A stretch of 8,752 bases of DNA from Fimenecus sp045613065 (GTDB lineage Bacteria > Bacillota > Clostridia > Oscillospirales > Acutalibacteraceae), in assembly GCA_045613065.1 (NCBI GenBank), contig JAZLAH010000013.1:1-8752 (forward strand), given 5' to 3'. A model generated the notes under the pieces. The model was given only the letters and a program-made list of their open reading frames with translations, did not search any database and was not told the DNA's origin. Position numbers and translations under genes: made by a program. This document shows positions 1 to 6,253 of the stretch, in pieces (the stretch's first letter is position 1; the number at the start of each line of letters is the position of its first letter).

Positions 1-492
1 GTGAGCAACAGCACCAAGGTCCATAACTTCCTGTGTATTTGTTTCAGCGAGCATTGCGAAACCTGTCTGACGACAAGCATAAACGTCTGAATGGTCACCG
101 AAGATGTTAAGAGCGTGTGAAGCTACGCAACGAGCTGATACGTGGAAAACTGAAGGAAGGAGCTCACCAGCGATTTTGTACATGTTAGGAATCATAAGAA
201 GAAGACCCTGAGAAGCTGTATAAGTTGTTGTGAGAGCACCTGCTGCTAGAGAACCGTGAACAGTACCTGCTGCACCTGCTTCTGACTGCATTTCAGCAAC
301 TTTAACCTGTGTGCCGAAAATGTTCTTTCTTCCCTGTGCAGACCACTGATCAACGTAGTCAGCCATTGGTGAAGATGGAGTGATTGGGTAAATACCAGCT
401 ACTTCTGTAAATGCATAAGAAACGTGAGCAGCAGCAGTATTACCGTCCATAGTTTTCTTTTGACGAACTATGGGTGTTTTATTTTCTGCCAT
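1..492 (-). CDS. nifJ: Pyruvate:ferredoxin (flavodoxin) oxidoreductase, N-terminal part (runs off the window)
   Basis: This is the N-terminal 164 residues of pyruvate:ferredoxin oxidoreductase, the cytoplasmic thiamine-diphosphate/Fe-S enzyme that converts pyruvate and CoA to acetyl-CoA and CO2 while reducing ferredoxin in anaerobes. The visible part is domain I, the pyrimidine-binding fold. It shows the YPITPSSPMA signature (residues 35-44), EMQSEAGAAGTVHG (67-80) and a VSAR...HALNIFGDHSDVYACRQTGFAML block (118-148). T38, E71 and R121 match in spacing the residues that contact pyruvate and thiamine diphosphate in characterised family members. The start is the ATG at 492-490, preceded by a strong AAGGAGG at 507-501 with an 8-nt gap. 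The full protein is usually about 1,170-1,200 residues, so roughly six sevenths lies beyond position 1. I see no frame disruption. The divergent ATP-grasp genes begin about 300 bases away and have their own promoters. Confidence 0.96.
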   Translation of the reverse strand, partial: MAENKTPIVRQKKTMDGNTAAAHVSYAFTEVAGIYPITPSSPMADYVDQWSAQGRKNIFGTQVKVAEMQSEAGAAGTVHGSLAAGALTTTYTASQGLLLMIPNMYKIAGELLPSVFHVSARCVASHALNIFGDHSDVYACRQTGFAMLAETNTQEVMDLGAVAH

Positions 493-553
493 TTGTATTT
501 CCTCCTTAAATGGAATTAAGTATTAATTTAGTATGCACTTTCATACATCATAA

Positions 554-582
554 ATCATAACACTTTTGTCGCAAAAAGTAAA
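554..582 (-). promoter_or_regulatory. Candidate sigma-A promoter of nifJ
   Basis: Read on the minus strand there is a TTTACT -35 (582-577), a 17-nt spacer and a TATGAT -10 (559-554) preceded by TGT, which makes an extended -10. An alternative pair, TTGCGA (574-569), 16 nt, TATGAT (552-547), overlaps it. The two -10 boxes arise from a perfect 7-bp tandem repeat, ATCATAA, at 547-553 and 554-560 on the plus strand. Transcription would begin near 540-548, about 50 nt before the nifJ start. A 5-bp inverted repeat, GTATG (531-535) and CATAC (542-546), lies at the expected start site and could be an operator half-site pair or a leader hairpin. That last point is weak. Confidence 0.6.
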
Positions 583-610
583 TAGATTTAAGTTTAAAAA
601 ATAATGAACT

Positions 611-640
611 TTGATAAAATTTAAATAGTTTTTGTATAAT
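611..640 (+). promoter_or_regulatory. Candidate promoter P1 for the ATP-grasp gene pair
   Basis: TTGATA at 611-616 and a perfect TATAAT at 635-640 are separated by 18 nt. This points at the first ATP-grasp gene and would give a leader of about 140 nt. A second candidate, P2, is TTGAAA (717-722), 17 nt, TAAAAT (740-745), which would leave a leader of only about 35 nt. Both lie in the same AT-rich gap, and I cannot tell which is used. The 508-787 gap otherwise contains the nifJ promoter and no convincing gene. Confidence 0.5.
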
Positions 641-787
641 ATGGAATATATAATGGAATAACGCAAATAGCAATGGCAATAAAAACGAAAAGGAATGTGA
701 TATACAAAAAATAGTATTGAAAAAATTAACAAAGTGTATTAAAATAGGTGGTAATAATAGTTCGCATATAATTAGGAGATGTATTGT

Positions 788-1858
788 ATGAGTTTAAGTT
801 CAACTGTTTCATCTTTGGTGGATAAGCTTTTTGTCATTGCAAGAAGATATAATATGACAAAATTTACATTCGGAAGAATAAAAAATAAATTTGATAAAAA
901 CAGTCTTACAAATGAACAGAAAAAAATCGTTAAGGAATTTTATTCGGATTATTGTAAAGTGTCTACAGATTTTCATTGTTTTTACACAGAAAAAACAGGA
1001 GTATTTTCTGAAAAATATATTCCGGATGACGTTTATTTCAATAGAGTTAATACATATTTTAATGATAAAAATTTGGCAAAAGTTATTGATAATAAGTGCT
1101 ATTATAGTCTTTTCTTTCCTGAATTAAGACAACCAGATAAACTTGCTGAGAGAAAAGGTGGTTGTTGGTTTGTTGAAAAGCAAATGGTAACTTTAGAACA
1201 AACTGTTGACGTTCTTTGTAAAGAACCGGCAATATTCATCAAAGCTGCAACCTCTTCATGTGGTGGACGTGGTATAAACTATGTTGATAAAAAAGAATGT
1301 CAAGATTACAGAAAATGTATAAAAGAAGGTATTGAACATGTAAAAGGCGACATAATCGTTCAAAAACCAATTATTCAGCATAGTGATTTTGGTAAACTCA
1401 ATGAATCATCAGTTAATACACTGAGAATTCTTTCTATTTTAAGAAATGGTGAAGTAAAGATATATTCAAGCATTGTAAGAATAGGTGTTGCTGGCTCTAA
1501 GGTAGATAATGCTTGTAGTGGTGGTATGTCTGTAGGAATCACTGAAGAAGGGAAATTAAAAGAATATGCATATTACTCAGATGGTGATAAAATTGCACGT
1601 CATCCATCATCAGGTTTTGTGTTTAAGGACTATCAGTTGCCATCATTCGATAAGGCAATGGAAATGGTAAAAAAGGCACATTTCTGTTTACCACATTTTA
1701 AAATGATTTCGTGGGATATTGCAATTGATGAAGATGGTGAGCCTGTTTTGATTGAGGTTAATTTAACCTATGGTGAAATATCATTCCATCAATTTAACAA
1801 CGGCCCATTGTTTGGGGAAGATACAAGAGAAATTCTCGATGAAGTTTTTGGAAAATAA
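788..1858 (+). CDS. Sugar-transfer-associated ATP-grasp family protein, copy 1
   Basis: This is a 356-residue soluble protein with no signal peptide or membrane segment. The C-terminal half looks like the ATP-grasp type called sugar-transfer-associated (ATPgrasp_ST). Family members are predicted to form acyl-phosphate intermediates and ligate an amine or similar group, often in surface-polysaccharide loci. Visible marks are a candidate ATP-binding lysine K152 with loop SSCGGRG (156-162), NTLR (210-213), RIG...KVDN (231-241), SGG (244-246), HPSSG (272-276), SWDIAI (308-313) and the metal-binding LIEVN (321-325). Residues 1-145 hold the family's usual lead-in, with YIPDD at 77-81. The start is the ATG at 788. 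GGAG at 775-778 lies 9 nt upstream, and this start makes copy 1 and copy 2 the same length. An in-frame ATG at 779 directly abuts that GGAG and is unlikely. The gene sits 20 nt upstream of copy 2, with which it is about 60% identical. The substrate is unknown, and no glycan genes lie nearby. Confidence 0.85.
   Translation: MSLSSTVSSLVDKLFVIARRYNMTKFTFGRIKNKFDKNSLTNEQKKIVKEFYSDYCKVSTDFHCFYTEKTGVFSEKYIPDDVYFNRVNTYFNDKNLAKVIDNKCYYSLFFPELRQPDKLAERKGGCWFVEKQMVTLEQTVDVLCKEPAIFIKAATSSCGGRGINYVDKKECQDYRKCIKEGIEHVKGDIIVQKPIIQHSDFGKLNESSVNTLRILSILRNGEVKIYSSIVRIGVAGSKVDNACSGGMSVGITEEGKLKEYAYYSDGDKIARHPSSGFVFKDYQLPSFDKAMEMVKKAHFCLPHFKMISWDIAIDEDGEPVLIEVNLTYGEISFHQFNNGPLFGEDTREILDEVFGK
1374..1470 (+). repeat. 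97-bp direct repeat, copy A (inside ATP-grasp copy 1)
   Basis: This segment is identical base for base to 2465-2561. It covers codons 196 to 228 of copy 1, which encode QHSDFGKLNESSVNTLR and the residues after it. Its offset from the second copy, 1091 bases, equals the distance between the two start codons, so it is a homologous region and not an inserted element. Similarity stays high up to about 1577, with scattered mismatches. Confidence 0.97.
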
Positions 1859-1878
1859 ATTTTAGGTGGTATATTAAA

Positions 1879-2949
1879 ATGCAACGTGAAGTTATAGTGA
1901 ACAAAATTCTCAGCAATGCGTTGGTTGAAGTTAGAAATTATAAAATGCGCAAACATATTTATTCTCGCGTTAAAGAAAGTACAAAGAGCATTGTTTTAAC
2001 AAAAGAGCAGAAGAAGGAAATTAAGGATTTCTATTCAAAATATGGTAAAGTGTCATGGGAATTTCATAATTTTTATTTGGAAAAGACAGGAATATTTGAT
2101 GTAAATTACATCCCAGATGATATTTATTATACAAAGATAGGTAGATTTTATGACGATTACCTTGCGTCAACAATAGTAGATAATAAGTGTGATTATCCAA
2201 GACTTTTTCCGGGCGTTTCACAACCAAAACTTGTAGCTTGCAAAAAGGGTGGTTATTGGTTTGTAGGGGATCAGATTATGTCTTTTGAACAGGCAATTGA
2301 TATCCTTCAAGAAGAAGAGTCATTGTTTATTAAATCCGCTACATCATCGTGTGGTGGACAAGGTGTAAAATTCATTGAAAAAAATCAATGTGAAGATTAT
2401 AGACAAAAGATTAAAGATGTAATTGAGCGTATGAATGGTGACATAGCTATTCAACAACCAATTGTTCAGCATAGTGATTTTGGTAAACTCAATGAATCAT
2501 CAGTTAATACACTGAGAATTCTTTCTATTTTAAGAAATGGTGAAGTAAAGATATATTCAAGTGTGATAAGAATAGGTGCTGCTGGTGCTAAGGTGGATAA
2601 TTCTTGTAGTGGTGGTATGTCTGTAGGAATTACAGAAGAAGGAAAATTAAAAGAATATGCATATTACTTTTCAGGACAACGATTTACAAGCCATCCTGAC
2701 AATGGTATAGTTTTCAAAGGATATCAGTTACCATCATTCGATAAAGCGAAGGAATTGGTAAAAAAAGCACATCTCTGTATACCACACTTTAAAATGGTTT
2801 CATGGGATATCGCAATTGGTGAAGATGGTGAGCCTGTCTTGATTGAGGCTAATTTAGCCGATGGTGCAGCAAATTTCCACCAACTTAACAATGGTCCGTT
2901 ATTTGGTGACGATACAAAAGAGATACTTGACGAAGTTTTTAATAAATGA
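1879..2949 (+). CDS. Sugar-transfer-associated ATP-grasp family protein, copy 2
   Basis: This is a 356-residue paralogue of the preceding gene, aligning with it codon for codon without a net gap. It keeps every recognisable catalytic feature: K152, loop SSCGGQG (156-162), NTLR (210-213), RIG...KVDN (231-241), SGG (244-246), HPDNG (272-276), SWDIAI (308-313) and LIEAN (321-325). Differences from copy 1 concentrate at residues 2-40 and 84-100, at 264-276 (SDGDKIARHPSS against FSGQRFTSHPDN), and just after the metal-binding motif (NLADGAANFHQL against NLTYGEISFHQF). These are plausible substrate-specificity positions. The start is supported by AGGTGG at 1864-1869 with a 9-nt gap. Only 20 nt separate the two genes, so they are probably co-transcribed, with a terminator right after this one. 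The enzyme is presumably a cytoplasmic ATP-dependent ligase. The acceptor and donor substrates are not deducible from the window. Confidence 0.86.
   Translation: MQREVIVNKILSNALVEVRNYKMRKHIYSRVKESTKSIVLTKEQKKEIKDFYSKYGKVSWEFHNFYLEKTGIFDVNYIPDDIYYTKIGRFYDDYLASTIVDNKCDYPRLFPGVSQPKLVACKKGGYWFVGDQIMSFEQAIDILQEEESLFIKSATSSCGGQGVKFIEKNQCEDYRQKIKDVIERMNGDIAIQQPIVQHSDFGKLNESSVNTLRILSILRNGEVKIYSSVIRIGAAGAKVDNSCSGGMSVGITEEGKLKEYAYYFSGQRFTSHPDNGIVFKGYQLPSFDKAKELVKKAHLCIPHFKMVSWDIAIGEDGEPVLIEANLADGAANFHQLNNGPLFGDDTKEILDEVFNK
2465..2561 (+). repeat. 97-bp direct repeat, copy B (inside ATP-grasp copy 2)
   Basis: This is the identical partner of 1374-1470. Synonymous positions are also identical across codons 196-228, while the N-terminal 195 codons of the two genes have only about 45% amino-acid identity. 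That contrast fits recent gene conversion better than uniform divergence after duplication. Confidence 0.97.
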
Positions 2950-2953
2950 TTAT

Positions 2954-2987
2954 AAAATGCGACATAATGAATTTTATGTCGCATTTT
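2954..2987 (+). terminator. Rho-independent terminator after the ATP-grasp pair
   Basis: There is a perfect 14-bp stem, AAAATGCGACATAA (2954-2967) with TTATGTCGCATTTT (2974-2987), and a 6-nt loop. The T-run is partly within the stem and followed by GTTGT. It begins 5 nt after the stop codon of ATP-grasp copy 2, so it closes that transcription unit. The stem is flanked by A and T runs on both sides and could act in both directions. Confidence 0.85.
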
Positions 2988-3030
2988 GTTGTATGTTCAG
3001 CAATGTCACGTAAATAAAAAACTTCTGCAC

Positions 3031-3059
3031 TTGACGAAATACATATTTTGTTATAAAAT
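3031..3059 (+). promoter_or_regulatory. Candidate promoter of the CBS-domain membrane protein gene
   Basis: TTGACG at 3031-3036, a 17-nt spacer and TAAAAT at 3054-3059. An overlapping TATAAA (3052-3057) preceded by TGT is an alternative -10 with a shorter spacer. The predicted transcript starts near 3066, about 50 nt before the start codon. The 2988-3117 gap holds nothing else I can identify. Confidence 0.6.
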
Positions 3060-3117
3060 ACACACTGATATCTTATTGGATATTAAAACTATATTTTTAT
3101 AAGGATGGTTTCGTTCT

Positions 3118-4497
3118 ATGGAAACAGACCCTGGGAGTATTATTATTAAAATAGTAACCCTTTTTGCGTTGATTTTTGTCAATGCATTCTTTTCAATGTC
3201 AGAAATGGCAATCGTTACCCTTAATGACAATAAAATCGACAAGATGGCTGAACAGGGTAATAAAAAAGCAAAGCAAATTAAAAAACTTACAGAAAACACA
3301 AGTTCATTTCTTTCAACAATTCAGATTGGTGTTACTTTAGCAGGATTCTTGACATCTGCTACTGCTGCACAGTCTTTTGCAGAAATGCTTGCAAATGCAA
3401 TTGGGAAAACACCTGTTGAGGATGTAATTCCTGTTGGTATTATCAGTGGATTTTCAACAGTTGTAATCACACTGATTATGTCATATTTTTCTCTTGTGCT
3501 TGGCGAACTTGTACCGAAAAAAATCGCTATGAGTAAGCCTGAAAAAATGGCTTTTATGGCAGCACCGATTCTTGTTTTTGTAGCAAAGATTACAAAACCG
3601 GTTGTTAAATTCCTTGCACTTTCAACCAATGGTGTTTTAAGACTTATTGGGATTGACCCACATGCTGACGAAGAAGTTGTTACTGAAGAAGAAATCCGTA
3701 TGATGGTTGACGTCGGTGGTGAAAAAGGTGTTATTGAAGATGTTCAGATTGAAATGATTAATAACATTTTCGAATTTGATGACATTGATGTTGCTGATAT
3801 TATGACTCATCGTACTGATATGATTTGCATTGATGTTGAGGAGTCACTTCAGGAGGCTGTTAAGCTTTCAATTGAAAACGGTTTTTCAAGAATTCCTGTT
3901 TACGAGGAAGACCCTGACGATATTATCGGTGTGCTGTATATTAAGGATTTCCTTAAGTATGTTGGTACAAATCTTCCTAAGACAAAAGCAATCAAGGATA
4001 TGATGCGACCTGCATATTATGTTCCTGAAACAAAACGATGTGGTGAACTTTTTACTGAAATGACAGAAAAACGAGTTCAGATGGCTGTTGTTGTTGACGA
4101 ATATGGTGGTACAGCAGGTATCGTTACTCTTGAAGACTTGCTTGAATCTATCGTTGGTAATATTCAGGACGAATATGACCAGGAAGATGAAGAAATCTCA
4201 ATTATTAATGACACAACTTTTGAGGTTGATGGTATTACTGATATTGAGGAAGTTGAAGAACATACGGGAAAGAAATTCCCTGAAGGTGATTACGACACAA
4301 TCGGTGGATACATTATAAGCGTTCTTGGTTTCTTGCCAAAAGATGGCGAAATGAACGAAGTAACATTTGAAAATGTTAAATTTACAGTTCTGAATGTTGA
4401 AGAACGCAGAATAGGTAAGGTCAAAATTGAAATTCTTCCTGAAGAGAAAAAAGAAGAAACAGAAGAACGCAGATTCTTTAAACGAAACGAAGAATAA
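3118..4497 (+). CDS. CNNM/CorB-type CBS-domain membrane protein (HlyC/CorC family)
   Basis: This is a 459-residue integral membrane protein of the CNNM/CorB family, whose characterised members export or transport Mg2+ and related divalent cations. The older 'hemolysin' label is misleading. The N-terminal CNNM (DUF21) region has hydrophobic segments at about 8-28, 65-92, 104-130 and 144-170. It includes FFSMSEMA (24-31) and the hallmark LGELVPKKIA (128-137). A cytosolic CBS pair follows: CBS1 at about 226-285 with DIMTHRTDM, and CBS2 at about 292-348 with VVDEYGGTAGIVTLEDLLE (325-343). Then come an acidic linker (DEYDQEDEE, 351-359) and a CorC/HlyC C-terminal domain at about 362-442 containing DGITDIEEV. 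The protein ends in a charged tail. Length and domain order are normal for the family. AAGGATGG at 3101-3108 sits 9 nt before the ATG. queH follows after 44 nt. The exact cation and direction of transport cannot be read from sequence. Confidence 0.92.
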   Translation: METDPGSIIIKIVTLFALIFVNAFFSMSEMAIVTLNDNKIDKMAEQGNKKAKQIKKLTENTSSFLSTIQIGVTLAGFLTSATAAQSFAEMLANAIGKTPVEDVIPVGIISGFSTVVITLIMSYFSLVLGELVPKKIAMSKPEKMAFMAAPILVFVAKITKPVVKFLALSTNGVLRLIGIDPHADEEVVTEEEIRMMVDVGGEKGVIEDVQIEMINNIFEFDDIDVADIMTHRTDMICIDVEESLQEAVKLSIENGFSRIPVYEEDPDDIIGVLYIKDFLKYVGTNLPKTKAIKDMMRPAYYVPETKRCGELFTEMTEKRVQMAVVVDEYGGTAGIVTLEDLLESIVGNIQDEYDQEDEEISIINDTTFEVDGITDIEEVEEHTGKKFPEGDYDTIGGYIISVLGFLPKDGEMNEVTFENVKFTVLNVEERRIGKVKIEILPEEKKEETEERRFFKRNEE

Positions 4498-4503
4498 ATG
4501 AAG

Positions 4504-4523
4504 GGCGGGGGCTTGCTCCCGCC
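4504..4523 (+). terminator. GC-rich hairpin between corB-like gene and queH (terminator or attenuator)
   Basis: GGCGGGGG (4504-4511) pairs with CTCCCGCC... through an 8-bp stem (4504-4511 with 4516-4523, one G-T wobble) around a 4-nt CTTG loop. It is by far the most GC-rich element in this AT-rich stretch. The downstream tract GTTGTTATT is U-rich but broken, so termination may be partial. It ends 18 nt before the queH start, and no clear promoter follows it, so some read-through into queH is expected. Confidence 0.65.
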
Positions 4524-4541
4524 GTTGTTATTGGTGATGTT

Positions 4542-5144
4542 ATGCAAAAAATCAATTATCAAAAACAACTTGATAAAATTATCGAGAATTTAGGAGATAA
4601 AGTGCCGACACTTCTCCTCCATTCTTGTTGTGCCCCTTGTAGCAGTTATTGTATTGAATATCTGTCACAACACTTCAATATTACTGTGCTTTATTATAAT
4701 CCTAACATTTACCCTGAAACTGAATATGAAAAGCGTAAAGCTGAACAAAAGCGTTTAATCAGTGAAATGGATACAAAATATCCTGTTGAATTTCTTGATT
4801 GTGACTTTGAAAGTGAAAAGTTTTACGAAATGGCTAAGGGGCTTGAAAACTGTCGTGAATGTGGTGAAAGATGTTTTAAATGTTATCATTTAAGACTTGA
4901 AAAAACGGCAGTTGAGGCAGAAAAAAACAACTTTGATTATTTCACAACAACTCTTACTATAAGCCCACTGAAAAATGCTGAAAAAATAAATGAAATCGGC
5001 AAAGAGTTGAATGAAAAATATGATGTTAAATTCCTCCCATCGGATTTCAAGAAACGAGAGGGGTATAAACGTTCCATAGAGTTAAGTAAAGCATTTAATC
5101 TTTACAGACAAAATTATTGTGGTTGTGTTTTTTCACAACAATAG
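4542..5144 (+). CDS. queH: Epoxyqueuosine reductase QueH
   Basis: This is a 200-residue cytoplasmic metalloenzyme of the QueH (DUF208) family. It reduces epoxyqueuosine to queuosine at wobble position 34 of tRNAs with GUN anticodons (Tyr, His, Asn, Asp), replacing the unrelated cobalamin-dependent QueG. The diagnostic pattern is complete: LLLHSCCAPCSS with adjacent C29-C30 and C33, YYNPNIYP (51-58), CRECGERCFKCY with C104, C107, C111 and C114, and QNYCGC near the end (C193, C195). These cysteines hold the 4Fe-4S cluster and the second iron site in studied members. TTTLTISPLKN (135-145) is another family block. The ATG at 4542 is the only sensible start, although its ribosome binding site is poor (GGTGA at 4533-4537, 4-nt gap). 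No other queuosine genes are in the window. Notably, tRNA-Asp(GTC), a target of the modification, is encoded at 8508-8584. Confidence 0.95.
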   Translation: MQKINYQKQLDKIIENLGDKVPTLLLHSCCAPCSSYCIEYLSQHFNITVLYYNPNIYPETEYEKRKAEQKRLISEMDTKYPVEFLDCDFESEKFYEMAKGLENCRECGERCFKCYHLRLEKTAVEAEKNNFDYFTTTLTISPLKNAEKINEIGKELNEKYDVKFLPSDFKKREGYKRSIELSKAFNLYRQNYCGCVFSQQ

Positions 5145-5153
5145 CAAAAAAAT

Positions 5154-5175
5154 AAGGACATCGAGTGATGTCCTT
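5154..5175. terminator. Bidirectional terminator between convergent queH and Dabb genes
   Basis: A perfect 9-bp stem, AAGGACATC (5154-5162) with GATGTCCTT (5167-5175), has a GAGT loop. On the plus strand it is followed by TTGTTTTATT. On the minus strand the same stem is followed by a tract of seven T residues after one A. It lies 9 nt after the queH stop and 5 nt beyond the end of the minus-strand Dabb gene, so it serves both transcripts. Confidence 0.88.
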
Positions 5176-5180
5176 TTGTT

Positions 5181-5480
5181 TTATTCAAAAATATCAACTG
5201 CACCTCTGCCTTCTGTTACTTTTGCAACATAGGCAGCAACTTTTTTGTGTTCAGGATGAACCTTATATTTTTCAAGTTCCTCCTCATTTTCAGTTTCAAC
5301 AACTAAAAGTGCATCGAAATTTCTCTCACATTCTACTTGATTTTTAAGGAATGTGAGTTTTTTTATGTGTGAAATCATTGGAGGGAGAGCTTCAAGACCG
5401 TTTTTAACGATTTCGATGTTTTCTTCTTTTGTCTTGCCTTCGGCATCCTTAAATTTCCACATAACAATATGTTTAAGCAT
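5181..5480 (-). CDS. Dabb (stress-responsive alpha/beta-barrel) family protein
   Basis: This is a 99-residue protein of the Dabb family, a small dimeric ferredoxin-like fold. Family marks are the N-terminal MLKHIVMWKFKD with H4, the central VECERNFDALLVVETENEEELEKY, and HPEHKKVAAYV (75-85). Described members are stress-induced plant proteins and some small-molecule enzymes, and bacterial homologues are mostly uncharacterised, so no reaction is assigned. I chose the ATG at 5480-5478 because AAGGTG (5492-5487) lies 6 nt upstream and the protein then begins in the usual family manner. A GTG at 5489 in the same frame would add three residues but sits inside that ribosome binding site. The gene follows tatD directly: the tatD TGA (5488-5486) ends 5 nt before this start. 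It is last in the operon, before the shared terminator. Confidence 0.85.
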   Translation of the reverse strand: MLKHIVMWKFKDAEGKTKEENIEIVKNGLEALPPMISHIKKLTFLKNQVECERNFDALLVVETENEEELEKYKVHPEHKKVAAYVAKVTEGRGAVDIFE

Positions 5481-5485
5481 AATAA

Positions 5486-6253
5486 TCACCTTATATTAAA
5501 TAGTATTCTTGCATTTCTGTCTGTTAAATCGAGGATTTCCTGTGCTGTACATCCTCTTAATTCTGCAATTTTTTCTGCAGTATAAGGAATGTGTAAAGAA
5601 TCACATCTTTTTCCTCTGAAAGGTACGGGAGTCATATATGGCGCATCGGTTTCAATTAAAAGCCTGTCATCAGGTACAAACTTTGCAACTTCACAAGGCT
5701 TAACAGCGTTTTTGAATGTAACTGCACCACCAAGACCGATATACATACCGAGTTTTATAATCTCTTTTGCCATTTCAACACTGCCTGAAAAACAATGAAG
5801 GACACCTTTTGGTTTGTATTTTTTTAAGATGTTCAGTGTGTCTTCGTGAGATTCTCTGTCATGAAAAATGATTGGTAAATCCAATTCGTTTGCCAATTGA
5901 ATCTGTTTCTTAAGGAGAATTAACTGATTTTCACGACTTTCCTTTTCATAGTGATAATCAAGTCCAATTTCGCCAATGGCAACGCATTTTTCGTCTTTTG
6001 CCAGTTCTTTTATTCTTTCCAAATCTCCATCTTTGTACTCACCATTTTCAAGAGGATGAAATCCAACTGCTGAATACACAAAATCATACTTGTGAGAAAG
6101 TTTAACTGCAAATTCTGATGTTTCAATGTTTACACCACAACACACAACACCTGAAATGCCTTTTTCTTTAAAAGAAACGAGCAGTTCGTTTCTGTCGGGA
6201 TTAAACTGCTCGTCATCATAATGTGCGTGTGAATCAAATATGTTATGATACAT
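5486..6253 (-). CDS. tatD: TatD family metal-dependent hydrolase / DNase
   Basis: This is a 255-residue TIM-barrel metallohydrolase of the TatD family. Members are metal-dependent 3'-5' exonucleases or deoxyribonucleases implicated in DNA repair or turnover. They are not Tat translocase components despite the name. All metal-ligand motifs are present: FDSHAH (H9, H11), GEIGLDYHY (E95), IIFHDRE (H131), VLHCFSG (H153) and LIETDAPY (D203). FHPLE (65-69) and the C-terminal NAR-LF block (247-252) also fit. Length is typical. The ATG (6253-6251) overlaps the metG stop codon in a TAATG arrangement, and no strong ribosome binding site sits at ideal spacing (GGAG is 13 nt away), which suggests translational coupling to metG. 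metG-tatD adjacency is common in Firmicutes. Confidence 0.95.
   Translation of the reverse strand: MYHNIFDSHAHYDDEQFNPDRNELLVSFKEKGISGVVCCGVNIETSEFAVKLSHKYDFVYSAVGFHPLENGEYKDGDLERIKELAKDEKCVAIGEIGLDYHYEKESRENQLILLKKQIQLANELDLPIIFHDRESHEDTLNILKKYKPKGVLHCFSGSVEMAKEIIKLGMYIGLGGAVTFKNAVKPCEVAKFVPDDRLLIETDAPYMTPVPFRGKRCDSLHIPYTAEKIAELRGCTAQEILDLTDRNARILFNIR

Noticed and set aside
673..714. 13-residue lysine-rich mini-ORF in the ATP-grasp leader, considered as a precursor or leader peptide
   Set aside because: There is no ribosome binding site upstream and it overlaps a candidate -35 box. Nothing supports a graspetide-type precursor.
541..732. 63-residue minus-strand open frame rich in Phe and Tyr
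   Set aside because: It starts with TTG, lacks a ribosome binding site, has low-complexity composition from AT-rich DNA, and overlaps the divergent promoters.
779..787. Upstream ATG that would extend ATP-grasp copy 1 by three residues
   Set aside because: It directly abuts the GGAG Shine-Dalgarno. The ATG at 788 has a 9-nt gap and gives a protein exactly matching copy 2 in length and alignment.
1374..2561. Repeat pair as a mobile-element or attachment-site duplication
   Set aside because: The two copies are in register with homologous codons and exactly one gene-length apart, and no terminal repeats, integrase or transposase are present.
5481..5489. GTG start for the Dabb protein
   Set aside because: The GTG is part of the AAGGTG ribosome binding site serving the ATG at 5480. 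Family members normally start M-L-K-H.
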